From positions 1 to 11,942 of the forward strand of contig JBBDWK010000105.1 of assembly GCA_040902885.1 (NCBI GenBank): a DNA stretch of 11,942 bases, given 5' to 3'. The notes under the pieces are model-generated. The model searched no databases. It was not told the origin of the DNA and saw nothing but the letters and a program-made list of their open reading frames with translations. Shown in pieces: positions 1 to 6,247 of the stretch. How positions within the stretch are numbered: position 1 is the stretch's first letter; each line of letters starts with the position of its first letter. A program made the position numbers and the translations under genes. The stretch comes from JBBDWK01 sp040902885. Lineage in GTDB: Bacteria; Acidobacteriota; Terriglobia; Bryobacterales; Bryobacteraceae.

Positions 1-45
1 GATTCTTAACGGTTTGCTGGCGGAGGAAAAGTCAACAGCCGGACA

Positions 46-753
46 CTAGTGAAATTGTGAGACCTGTGGATTGCGATACTCTTCACTCGTCGTCGGATAC
101 GAGGGGCCGAAGAAATAAACTACACTGACACCTGCGAATCGTGGCAAAAGTGACTCGATCTGAACTCGCTTAACAAACCGAACATATAAGTCGCCCTGCG
201 CGCCTTCCGTGGTGTAGTAAGAAAGTGACGAAAACTCTGGGTTAACGCCGGTCTGGCAGGAACCCCGTGCGTAGAGCGGGCATAAAAGAGCGGATGCTTC
301 ACCCGTGAAAAAGGTGACTGGACCGCCCTCTCCCCATTCGAACTGAAGGTTTTTTGTCGCAAGGGCAATGCCCACGTTGAGGCTCCGAGGGATGGCTAGA
401 CCATCCGACGCAACATGATCCAGACCGTCGAAGGAGAGAATCACAAGCTCACCAATGACGAGTTGGTCGCCGACTTTAGAAGACGTTGACATCACCCATT
501 TGCCGACGCTCCCCCATTCAGATGGGTATTGGAATGATATGCCGAGATGCTCATCAGAGAATGACCTCCAATTGGATGGCTCGACGATTACAGGAACCTG
601 GGGACTAACACCAATCCTTGAATCCAGTTGATCCGATGTTAATGTGTCGGAATGGGGCAATACCGGTGGGTCTATTGCCCAAAGCCGCCAGACCGCGCTG
701 CCAGTTGAACCGACTAGTAGAACAGCGCCGATGAGAATAACTACTTTTCGCAT
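46..753 (-). CDS. Exported or membrane-anchored hypothetical protein with a PsbP-like motif
   Basis: The protein has 235 residues. A basic start (MRK) is followed by a hydrophobic stretch at about residues 4-21, so it is probably a signal anchor or signal peptide and the rest lies outside the cytoplasm. Residues 62-80 read WRSFSDEHLGISFQYPSEW, which is like the opening strand of PsbP-like and related small lipoprotein-type domains (a 'gF.yP..W' motif); this is a resemblance by eye only. Two cysteines (158 and 166) could form a disulfide. The ATG at 753 lies 11 bases after the stop of the preceding small gene on the same strand, and no clear Shine-Dalgarno precedes it, so translation may be coupled. 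Base composition is lower in G+C than the operons to the right (29 of 60 in the line at 121-180 against 37 of 60 at 3181-3240), which may mean a different origin. Function not known. Confidence 0.6.
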   Translation of the reverse strand: MRKVVILIGAVLLVGSTGSAVWRLWAIDPPVLPHSDTLTSDQLDSRIGVSPQVPVIVEPSNWRSFSDEHLGISFQYPSEWGSVGKWVMSTSSKVGDQLVIGELVILSFDGLDHVASDGLAIPRSLNVGIALATKNLQFEWGEGGPVTFFTGEASALLCPLYARGSCQTGVNPEFSSLSYYTTEGAQGDLYVRFVKRVQIESLLPRFAGVSVVYFFGPSYPTTSEEYRNPQVSQFH

Positions 754-764
754 GGTTGGATTGG

Positions 765-1001
765 TTAGCTTTTAATAACTCTTTGTCGAATCTTGACCGC
801 CAGCGTGCCGCTCATGCCAGATCGGGGACGAACTTCGATCCTATTGAGCGAGGTACCGGCGGTCAGAGTGATGGTGTTCGAAAAGGTCAGGCCCAGAAAC
901 TGCGTGGTGACGACCTCAAGGTCGCTCAAGCCGTCGAAATCGATAGTCGCGGCACCAGATGGGCACGCGAGGAGAACCAGCAGCAGCAGCGCAACAGGCA
1001 C
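765..1001 (-). CDS. Short secreted protein resembling the N-terminal part of PEP-CTERM-type proteins
   Basis: I chose the GTG at 1001 rather than the longer reading from 1112. It has AGGAG eight bases upstream, and the product then starts directly with a signal peptide (VPVALLLLVLLACPSGA). The mature part begins ATIDFDGLSDLEVVTTQF and continues with LGLTFSNTITLTAGTSLN. This is very like the start of acidobacterial PEP-CTERM/choice-of-anchor proteins, where the next residues are usually a proline-rich turn and a long beta-sandwich. Here the protein ends after only 78 residues, with a basic tail (KIRQRVIKS) and no PEP-CTERM anchor. It is therefore probably a truncated relic, although the intact start signals mean it may still be expressed. 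It lies directly upstream of the 235-residue gene on the same strand. The family assignment comes from the pattern only. Confidence 0.55.
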   Translation of the reverse strand: MPVALLLLVLLACPSGAATIDFDGLSDLEVVTTQFLGLTFSNTITLTAGTSLNRIEVRPRSGMSGTLAVKIRQRVIKS

Positions 1002-1009
1002 GAATCGTT

Positions 1010-1014
1010 CTCCT
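1010..1014 (-). promoter_or_regulatory. Ribosome binding site deciding the GTG start at 1001
   Basis: AGGAG on the minus strand (within AAAGGAGAAC) lies eight bases before the GTG. The same AAAGGAGAAC string also precedes the GTG of the DUF932 gene at 1392, so two unrelated genes here use the same strong signal. Confidence 0.7.
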
Positions 1015-1028
1015 TTGAGGTTCAAAAA

Positions 1029-1057
1029 AGTATGGAGCTTAATGCGAGGCGTGTCAA
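1029..1057 (-). promoter_or_regulatory. Predicted housekeeping-sigma promoter for the two small minus-strand genes
   Basis: On the minus strand a perfect TTGACA (-35, positions 1052-1057) is followed after 17 bases by CATACT (-10, positions 1029-1034, four of six to consensus). The expected start of transcription near 1022 would give a leader of about 20 bases that holds the AGGAG ribosome binding site. Placement, spacing and strand all agree with the GTG start at 1001. Confidence 0.5.
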
Positions 1058-1343
1058 TATAAAAGTGCGGCTTCTCACAACTTCTCGATCCAAGTAGTAC
1101 TAGATCTACCACTAAGTATATGTGACATTCCCGAAATATGGAGTTCGGCCTGTTGATAGCCCTTTGCCTCTACGCTAAACATTCAGCCTTCTGAACTGGT
1201 TCAGCGTGTGGATGCCTGTCTCGGCAAAGGCTGGGAGCAGGAGCGGGAGAGCCGCAAGAGCAGGTAGGCCCGTGGCCTGCCGCTTCCGGCAAATTGCCCA
1301 TTCTTTCCGACACCCTCTGGCACGGCTAATGTTCTCTCAGTCT

Positions 1344-1362
1344 CGCGAGGCTCAGCCTCGCG
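1344..1362. promoter_or_regulatory. Perfect 9-base palindrome in the DUF932 leader
   Basis: CGCGAGGCTCAGCCTCGCG has two 9-base arms around one central base, so it would form a strong short hairpin in RNA or a symmetrical protein-binding site in DNA. It ends 29 bases before the GTG start and 16 bases before the ribosome binding site of the DUF932 gene. Only three T follow, so it is a poor intrinsic terminator. It may be an operator or a leader hairpin. The rest of 1113-1391 holds no gene I can support. Confidence 0.4.
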
Positions 1363-1378
1363 TTTGCACCTTCAATCC

Positions 1379-1385
1379 AAAGGAG
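1379..1385 (+). promoter_or_regulatory. Ribosome binding site of the DUF932 gene
   Basis: AAAGGAG stands six bases before the GTG at 1392. It fixes the start inside the longer open frame that begins at 1206, and the family similarity begins at this GTG. Confidence 0.7.
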
Positions 1386-1391
1386 AACATT

Positions 1392-2278
1392 GTGACCGGA
1401 ACGTTACTGTCCCAGACAGGAAAGATCACCAGGGCGGAACTGCAATGCATTCCCGTCCCCGAAGCAACCAGAACTCATCAACCAATACCGCATCACGAAA
1501 TCGTCCAGGCGCTTGTCGAGACCCTGGGCTTCCGCCACATCGGCGTGGTCCGGGACGAGTACGCCTTATCGCAGGACGGCATGAGGATGTTCGGAGTGCT
1601 GGATCTGGAACTGGAATCCACGGCTGCCGCTTTTCCGTCGGCATCCGCAACGCCAACGACAAGTCCATGCGGCTAGCACTGACTGTCGGGTATCGGGTGC
1701 TGGTCTGCGACAACATGGCCTTCCACGGAGACTTTACGCCCGTGCTCGCCAAGCATTCCAAGAGCTTCTCGCTCGTCGATGCGCTTTCCATCGGAGTCGA
1801 TCGGATGCAGCGGAACTTCGATCCGATGCAGAAGCAGATCGAGACCGGGCGGGAAAGCCAGATTAGCGACGTTACCGCCAAGCTCGTCATCTACCGGGCG
1901 TTCGTTGAAAGCGAGCTCGAGGTACCGAAGCACTTGGCCCGACCGGTTCATGACCACTACTTCAATCCGCAACTAGAGGAGTTTCAGCCACGGACCATTT
2001 GGAGCCTGTCGAACGCTTTCACATCCGCGCTCAAGAAAATGGATGCGGTTCCGCAGTTCCGAGCAACGGCCAGACTTTTCATCGCGTCCACCAGTATGAA
2101 CCGCGAGGGGAACGCCCGCGTTGTCCGCGCAAGCACCAGCACGGGCCTGACCGTCGTCGATGTGATACCCCCCAGGAACTCCAGCACGTTTCGGACGAAC
2201 TCATGCAGGCGGTCGCGCCTCGTTACGTCGTTGCCGGCCACTCATATGACCGCGGCAAATCATGACAGCGAGCTTTAG
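1392..2278 (+). pseudogene. DUF932 (phage/plasmid-like) protein gene, frameshifted and with an altered C-terminus
   Basis: From the GTG at 1392 the product starts MTGTLLSQTGKITRAELQ and runs through IPVPEATRTHQPIPHHEIVQ and FRHIGVVRDEYALSQDGMRM, which I recognise as the DUF932 family of plasmid- and phage-associated proteins of unknown function. Near 1616 the similarity moves to the -1 frame, continuing GCRFSVGIRNANDKSMRLAL, VLVCDNMAFHGDFTPVLAKH, VPKHLARPVHDHYFNP and RTIWSLSNAFTSALKKMDAV. Adding one T after GAA (1614-1616) would give LDLELEFHGCRF and rejoin the frames, so a one-base deletion is the simplest explanation. Similarity ends at about 2077 (QFRATARL). The frame then runs on for about 65 residues of unlike, Ser/Thr/Arg-rich sequence to a stop at 2278, so the normal end is lost as well. 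Without repair the first frame stops at 1676. It could be a decayed gene or, for the frameshift alone, a sequencing error. Confidence 0.8.
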
Positions 2279-2452
2279 CCGGTAGGGTCGAGCTCTGGCT
2301 GTGGAAGCTGCGAAAGGTGAAGGGCCGAACTTCACGTGCGCGAGGATAACGGCGATCTTCCTGAAGGATGGAAATCGCACCGGCGGGCTGCGGACTTACG
2401 CGTGCTGCCGTCCATCGCGAGCTAATATTCGAGGGGTGTATACTGCACTTGT
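2078..2452. other. Unassigned stretch between the DUF932 remnant and the cytochrome operon
   Basis: About 375 bases with no gene I recognise. The first 200 are covered only by the run-on tail of the DUF932 frame and by frames without a ribosome binding site or family pattern. One frame from about 2285 to 2440 is open without a start (it includes EGPNFTCARITAIFLKDGN) and could be a relic of another gene. I see no terminator, tRNA-like fold or obvious promoter for the downstream operon. Confidence 0.3.
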
Positions 2453-2500
2453 CTGAAAGCGCTGCACGCATTCATCTTCGGGATTCTCCTTGGCGGCCGG

Positions 2501-4876
2501 GTGATCGCCGCGCCGGCCGCCGCTCCCCGCACGTTCCTGGATACGTACTGCATCGCTTGCCATAATCAGAAACTCCGGACCGCCGGACTTGCGCTGGACG
2601 CTTTAGACGCCACCGCGCCAAGCGCTAACGCCGAGGTGTGGGAACGCGTAATCGCAAAGCTCCGGGCAGGCTCGATGCCGCCGCCCGGGGCGCCGCGCCC
2701 TGATGGGGCCACCTATCATGCCGTGGCGAGTTCGCTTGAGAATGAAATCGACCGCGCGTGGGCGGCGCGCCCCAATCCAGGGAGGATCAACGCGATTCAT
2801 CGTCTCAACCGCGCGGAATACAACAACGCGGTGCGCGACCTGTTCGCGCTCGATCTCGATCTGAAACCGCTGCTTCCCGGAGATGAGACTGCGGACGGCA
2901 GTTTTGACAACTTCGGGGATGTCCTCTCGATTTCCACGGCCCACCTTGAGCGATACATGTCGGTGGCCCGTCAGGTCACGCGGCTGGCGACGGGTCTTCC
3001 TCCCACCAGTCCGAAGCTCGATACATTCGAAATCCCGCTGCACGTGCTGCAAGATGACCGGCAAAGCGAAGATCTGCCGCTCGGATCTCGCGGCGGCATC
3101 GCGATTCGCCGCCAATTTCCCGTCAACGGCGAGTACCTCATCAAAGTCCGTCTGCAACGGCAGTATCAGGCATATCTCAAAGGTGTGGGGTGGCCGCAAA
3201 AGCTCGACGTTCGCCTCGACGGCAAGCTGCTCAAACGGTTCACCGTCGGAGGCGGAGCCAAAGGCAGACCGGCTGGCGCCAGTTACGCCGGTGACGGCGA
3301 GCCCGGGTTCGCTGGCGATCCCGAATGGGAAGAGTACATGCAGCTTACGGGAGATGCCGGCTTGGAGGTGCGCGTCCCGGTCGAGGCCGGTCCCCACGTG
3401 GTCGGCGTGTCCTTCGTGAGGGAGCTGTGGGAGCCGGAAGGCCTGCCGCAACCGCTGCAAAGAGGCCGGGTCATCGCGAATGACCAGGTGTACATGGGTT
3501 ACGCGAACGCGGGCTCCGTGCAAATCGGAGGTCCTTATTCAGCAGCCGGGCCGGCGAAGGACACGCCCAGCCGCCGCGCGATTTTTGTGTGCGCCCCCTT
3601 GCTTGCCGCGGAAGAGCGGTCCTGCGCCACCAAGATTCTTTCCAGAATGGCCCGGCTTGCCTATCGCCGACCCGTGACGAAAGCGGATTTGCAGACGTTG
3701 CTCGAGTTTTTCGATCGCGGACGGCGGGATGGCGGAAATTTCGACAGCGGGATTCAATTCGCGCTCGAGCGAATGCTGGTTGATCCGGATTTTTTGCTGC
3801 GTGTCCATAGGAATGGGGGCGATCTGGAAACCGCCTCGCGCTTGTCGTTTTTCTTATGGAGCAGCATCCCCGATGAGCGCCTGCTAGCCTTGGCCGAGCG
3901 CGGACAGCTCACGAATCCGGCGAACCTCGAAAATGAAGTACGGCGAATGCTTGCCGACCCGCGCGCCGCCACTGCACTAGTGGACAACTTCGCGGCGCAG
4001 TGGCTGAATCTTCGCCGCATCGGAGAAGTGGTGGTCGATCCGGACCGGTATCCCAACTATGACGAGAGCCTGCTGCAGGCGTTCCAGCGGGAAACGGAGA
4101 TGTTTGTTGCGAGCACCCTGCGCGAGGACCGCAGTGTGGCCGATCTCCTGAACGCGAACTACACGTTCGTCAACGAACGGCTGGCGCGGCACTATGGGAT
4201 TCCGGGGATCTATGGCAGCCGGTTCCGGCGGGTTTCGCTCGCGAACCACCATCAGCGCGGCGGGTTGCTGGCACAGGGGGCGCTGCTCGCGACAACATCT
4301 TATCCCGACCGCACGTCACCGGTTCTTCGCGGCAAATGGCTGCTGAATAATATCTTCGGTCTGCCCGTGCCTCCGCCCCCTCCCGGCGTGGACACGAATC
4401 TGGAGGATAAGCCCGGCGCTAAGTTGGCGTCGATCCGTGAGCGGTTGGCGCAGCACCGGCAGAATCCCTCGTGCAACAGTTGTCATTCGGTCATCGATCC
4501 TCTTGGATTTGCGCTGGAGAATTTCGATGTCATCGGTGGGTGGCGGACGGTTGACGAATCGGGCATGCCGGTCGATGCCATTGGCGCCACGGCGAGCGGG
4601 GCTAAGGTGGAGGGGCTCACGGGACTTCGGGCGCTGCTGCTGGAGCAGGCGGAGCAGTTTCCGCGCACCGTCACGGAGAAGCTTTTGTCGTATGCCCTCG
4701 GGCGCAGGCTCGAGTATTATGATCGGCCGGCGGTGCGGAAAATCGTCCGCGGCGCAGGCCCCGAATACCGCTGGTCGTCGATCATAATCGGCATCGTGGA
4801 AAGTCCCACGTTTTTGGGGCGCCCGGGCGCCGCATCCACAACCGCTCCCTATGGNNNNNNNNNNCCGCGACCATAG
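2501..4876 (+). CDS. Secreted c-type cytochrome with DUF1587-DUF1595-DUF1592-DUF1588-DUF1585 domains
   Basis: About 790 residues, counting those read through the gap. Numbered from the GTG at 2501, a haem motif CIACH (17-21) lies in a planctomycete-type cytochrome segment. It is followed by DUF1587 (about 96-160, HRLNRAEYNNAVRDLF), a beta-rich insert (about 185-330), DUF1595 (about 358-430, RMARLAYRRPVTKADL), DUF1592 (about 444-570, SRLSFFLWSSIPDERLLALA), DUF1588 (about 586-685) with a second haem motif CNSCH (658-662, then SVIDPLGFALENFD), and DUF1585 (about 705-775). The start is uncertain: in frame upstream lies LKALHAFIFGILLGGRVIAA, a good signal peptide, beginning at a CTG (2453) with no ATG/GTG/TTG before the stop at 2423. 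A c-type cytochrome must be exported, so the true start is probably upstream of 2501. The 3' end is also uncertain because the frame crosses the N gap; the stop at 4874-4876 holds only if the gap length is right. It heads a three-gene operon. The reaction is not established. Confidence 0.85.
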   Translation: MIAAPAAAPRTFLDTYCIACHNQKLRTAGLALDALDATAPSANAEVWERVIAKLRAGSMPPPGAPRPDGATYHAVASSLENEIDRAWAARPNPGRINAIHRLNRAEYNNAVRDLFALDLDLKPLLPGDETADGSFDNFGDVLSISTAHLERYMSVARQVTRLATGLPPTSPKLDTFEIPLHVLQDDRQSEDLPLGSRGGIAIRRQFPVNGEYLIKVRLQRQYQAYLKGVGWPQKLDVRLDGKLLKRFTVGGGAKGRPAGASYAGDGEPGFAGDPEWEEYMQLTGDAGLEVRVPVEAGPHVVGVSFVRELWEPEGLPQPLQRGRVIANDQVYMGYANAGSVQIGGPYSAAGPAKDTPSRRAIFVCAPLLAAEERSCATKILSRMARLAYRRPVTKADLQTLLEFFDRGRRDGGNFDSGIQFALERMLVDPDFLLRVHRNGGDLETASRLSFFLWSSIPDERLLALAERGQLTNPANLENEVRRMLADPRAATALVDNFAAQWLNLRRIGEVVVDPDRYPNYDESLLQAFQRETEMFVASTLREDRSVADLLNANYTFVNERLARHYGIPGIYGSRFRRVSLANHHQRGGLLAQGALLATTSYPDRTSPVLRGKWLLNNIFGLPVPPPPPGVDTNLEDKPGAKLASIRERLAQHRQNPSCNSCHSVIDPLGFALENFDVIGGWRTVDESGMPVDAIGATASGAKVEGLTGLRALLLEQAEQFPRTVTEKLLSYALGRRLEYYDRPAVRKIVRGAGPEYRWSSIIIGIVESPTFLGRPGAASTTAPYXXXXPRP

Positions 4877-4885
4877 GGAGCGGTT
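4840..4885. repeat. Perfect 15-base inverted repeat enclosing the scaffold gap
   Basis: The left arm AACCGCTCCCTATGG (4840-4854) and right arm CCATAGGGAGCGGTT (4871-4885) are exact reverse complements. They flank ten N (4855-4864) and then CCGCGA (4865-4870). The arms do not extend outward (C at 4839, T at 4886). If the hairpin is longer, the first unsequenced bases should read TCGCGG, matching the CCGCGA seen on the right. From memory, AACCGCTCCC-type palindromes are scattered in Solibacter-like genomes, but I could not check that. The element covers the likely end of the cytochrome gene and could act as a terminator or RNA-processing hairpin inside the operon. Confidence 0.8.
4855..4864. 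other. Scaffold gap (10 N)
   Basis: Ten undetermined bases. A fixed run of ten N is usual for a gap of unknown size, so the distance and reading frame between the arms of the inverted repeat are not reliable. Confidence 0.99.
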
Positions 4886-4922
4886 TGCTGATTGGCCTGT
4901 AGAATATGTTAGAGGTTCGATA

Positions 4923-6242
4923 ATGACGCTCCTCACCAAATCCTTACCGCGGCGGACTGTCCTGCGGGGACTCGGGGCGGCGGTGGCGCTGCCGTTCCTG
5001 GATGCCATGCAGGCGCGCGCCGCCACGAAGCCGGTGCATCGGTTCCAAGCGTTCTATGTACCGAATGGGATGGCCATGGAGTATTGGTCGCCGAAGGTTG
5101 AAGGGAGCGCTTTCGAGCTGACACCGATTCTGGAGCCGCTGGCGCCCTTCCGGAACCAGATGCTCGTGCTGTCAGGCATCAAAGCGAACTGGAACTACAT
5201 CCACGCGGGGGCCTCCGGGTCATTTCTTACGGGCACGACGCGCGGGGGGCGGAACGAAATCGAAATTATCGCGGACGTGTCGATGGACCAGCTTCTCGCG
5301 AGACATTTCGCCAAAGAGACGCAGGTGGCGTCGCTCGAGCTCGCGATGGATCCGCCGAACAACGCGGGCGCCTGCACCGGCAATCTAAGCTGCGTCTACA
5401 CGCACACACTGTCGTGGCGAAGCCCCTCGCAACCTTTGCCGATGGAGTGGAACCCCCGGGCGGTGTTCGAGAAGCTGTTTGGCGACAGTGGCAGCACGGA
5501 ACGAGCCGCGCGCGAAGCGAGACTGCGCCAGCACAAAAGCATTCTGGACTCGGTCACGGAGAAACTGGCGAACCTGAAGAAGGAGTTGGGACCACGGGAC
5601 CAAGTCAAGATCAACGAATATGCGGAGGCGATTCGCGACGTGGAGCGCCGCATTCAGAAGGCCGAGGAACAGCGCGACGTCGAGCTGCCGGCGATGGGAC
5701 AGCCACAGGGCGCGCCGCCGGTGTTTGAAGATCACCTGGCGCTGATGTTGGACTTGCAGGTTCTTGCGTTTCAGTCCGATCTCACGCGCGTGATCTCATT
5801 CATGATCGGCAAGGAACAGAGCGCTCGCCCATACCCGCAGATTGGCGTCCCGGAGGCGCACCACCCGCTGTCGCACCACAACAATATTCCAGAGTTGATC
5901 GCGCAGATGTCCAAGATCAACCGCTATCACACCCAATTGTTCTCGCAGTATCTGGCGAAACTCCGCGCAACGCCGGACGGTGACGGCTCGCTGCTGGACC
6001 ACATGACGATCCTGTATGGCTCGGGCATTTCCAACAGCACGCGGCACTCGGGCGATAACTTGCCGTTGCTGCTGGTGGGCGGCGGAGCGGGACGGCTGCA
6101 GGGTGGCCGCCACGTCACCTATGCCGGCAACCCTCCCATGGCAAACCTGCTGGTGACGCTGATGGACAAGCTAGGCGTGCCGGTGGAGCGCATCGGCGGC
6201 AGCACCGGCAAGCTCCCGCTCGATACGCTGTCTGGGGTGTAG
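4923..6242 (+). CDS. Tat-exported DUF1552 protein
   Basis: 439 residues, a full length for the family. The ATG at 4923 has AGAGG seven bases upstream and begins a twin-arginine signal peptide (LPRRTVLRGLGAAVALPFL, ending near AMQARA); the frame is also open upstream to the gap, but that part precedes the signal. Mature sequence typical of DUF1552 follows: HRFQAFYVPNGMAMEYWSP, then LAPFRNQMLVLSGI, and near the end LYGSGISNSTRHSGDNLPLL and LVGGGAGRLQGGRHV. Residues about 193-252 are charged and helical, probably a coiled coil. DUF1552 proteins are distant relatives of the DUF1501/alkaline phosphatase-like proteins and usually sit beside DUF1592-type cytochromes, as here. Tat export implies a protein folded in the cytoplasm, possibly with a cofactor, that works in the periplasm. 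No catalytic activity is known to me. Confidence 0.92.
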   Translation: MTLLTKSLPRRTVLRGLGAAVALPFLDAMQARAATKPVHRFQAFYVPNGMAMEYWSPKVEGSAFELTPILEPLAPFRNQMLVLSGIKANWNYIHAGASGSFLTGTTRGGRNEIEIIADVSMDQLLARHFAKETQVASLELAMDPPNNAGACTGNLSCVYTHTLSWRSPSQPLPMEWNPRAVFEKLFGDSGSTERAAREARLRQHKSILDSVTEKLANLKKELGPRDQVKINEYAEAIRDVERRIQKAEEQRDVELPAMGQPQGAPPVFEDHLALMLDLQVLAFQSDLTRVISFMIGKEQSARPYPQIGVPEAHHPLSHHNNIPELIAQMSKINRYHTQLFSQYLAKLRATPDGDGSLLDHMTILYGSGISNSTRHSGDNLPLLLVGGGAGRLQGGRHVTYAGNPPMANLLVTLMDKLGVPVERIGGSTGKLPLDTLSGV

Positions 6243-6247
6243 ACAAA

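Noticed and set aside
756..1097. Plus-strand frame opposite the PEP-CTERM-like gene
   Set aside because: No ribosome binding site and a Gln/Arg-rich composition; the minus strand has a signal peptide, a start signal and a promoter.
1600..1640. Programmed -1 frameshift in the DUF932 gene at the TTTT run near 1631
   Set aside because: Family-like residues (GCRF) already appear in the new frame before the TTTT, so slippage there would be too late; a one-base deletion near 1616 explains the data better.
2603..3523. 306-codon open frame on the minus strand opposite the cytochrome gene
   Set aside because: Shadow of a real G+C-rich gene; no signal, motif or ribosome binding site seen.
4881..4910. 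Possible promoter before the DUF1552 gene (TAGAAT at 4900-4905)
   Set aside because: No -35 box at a suitable distance; the nearest TTGCTG is only nine bases upstream, so I kept the gene as part of the operon.
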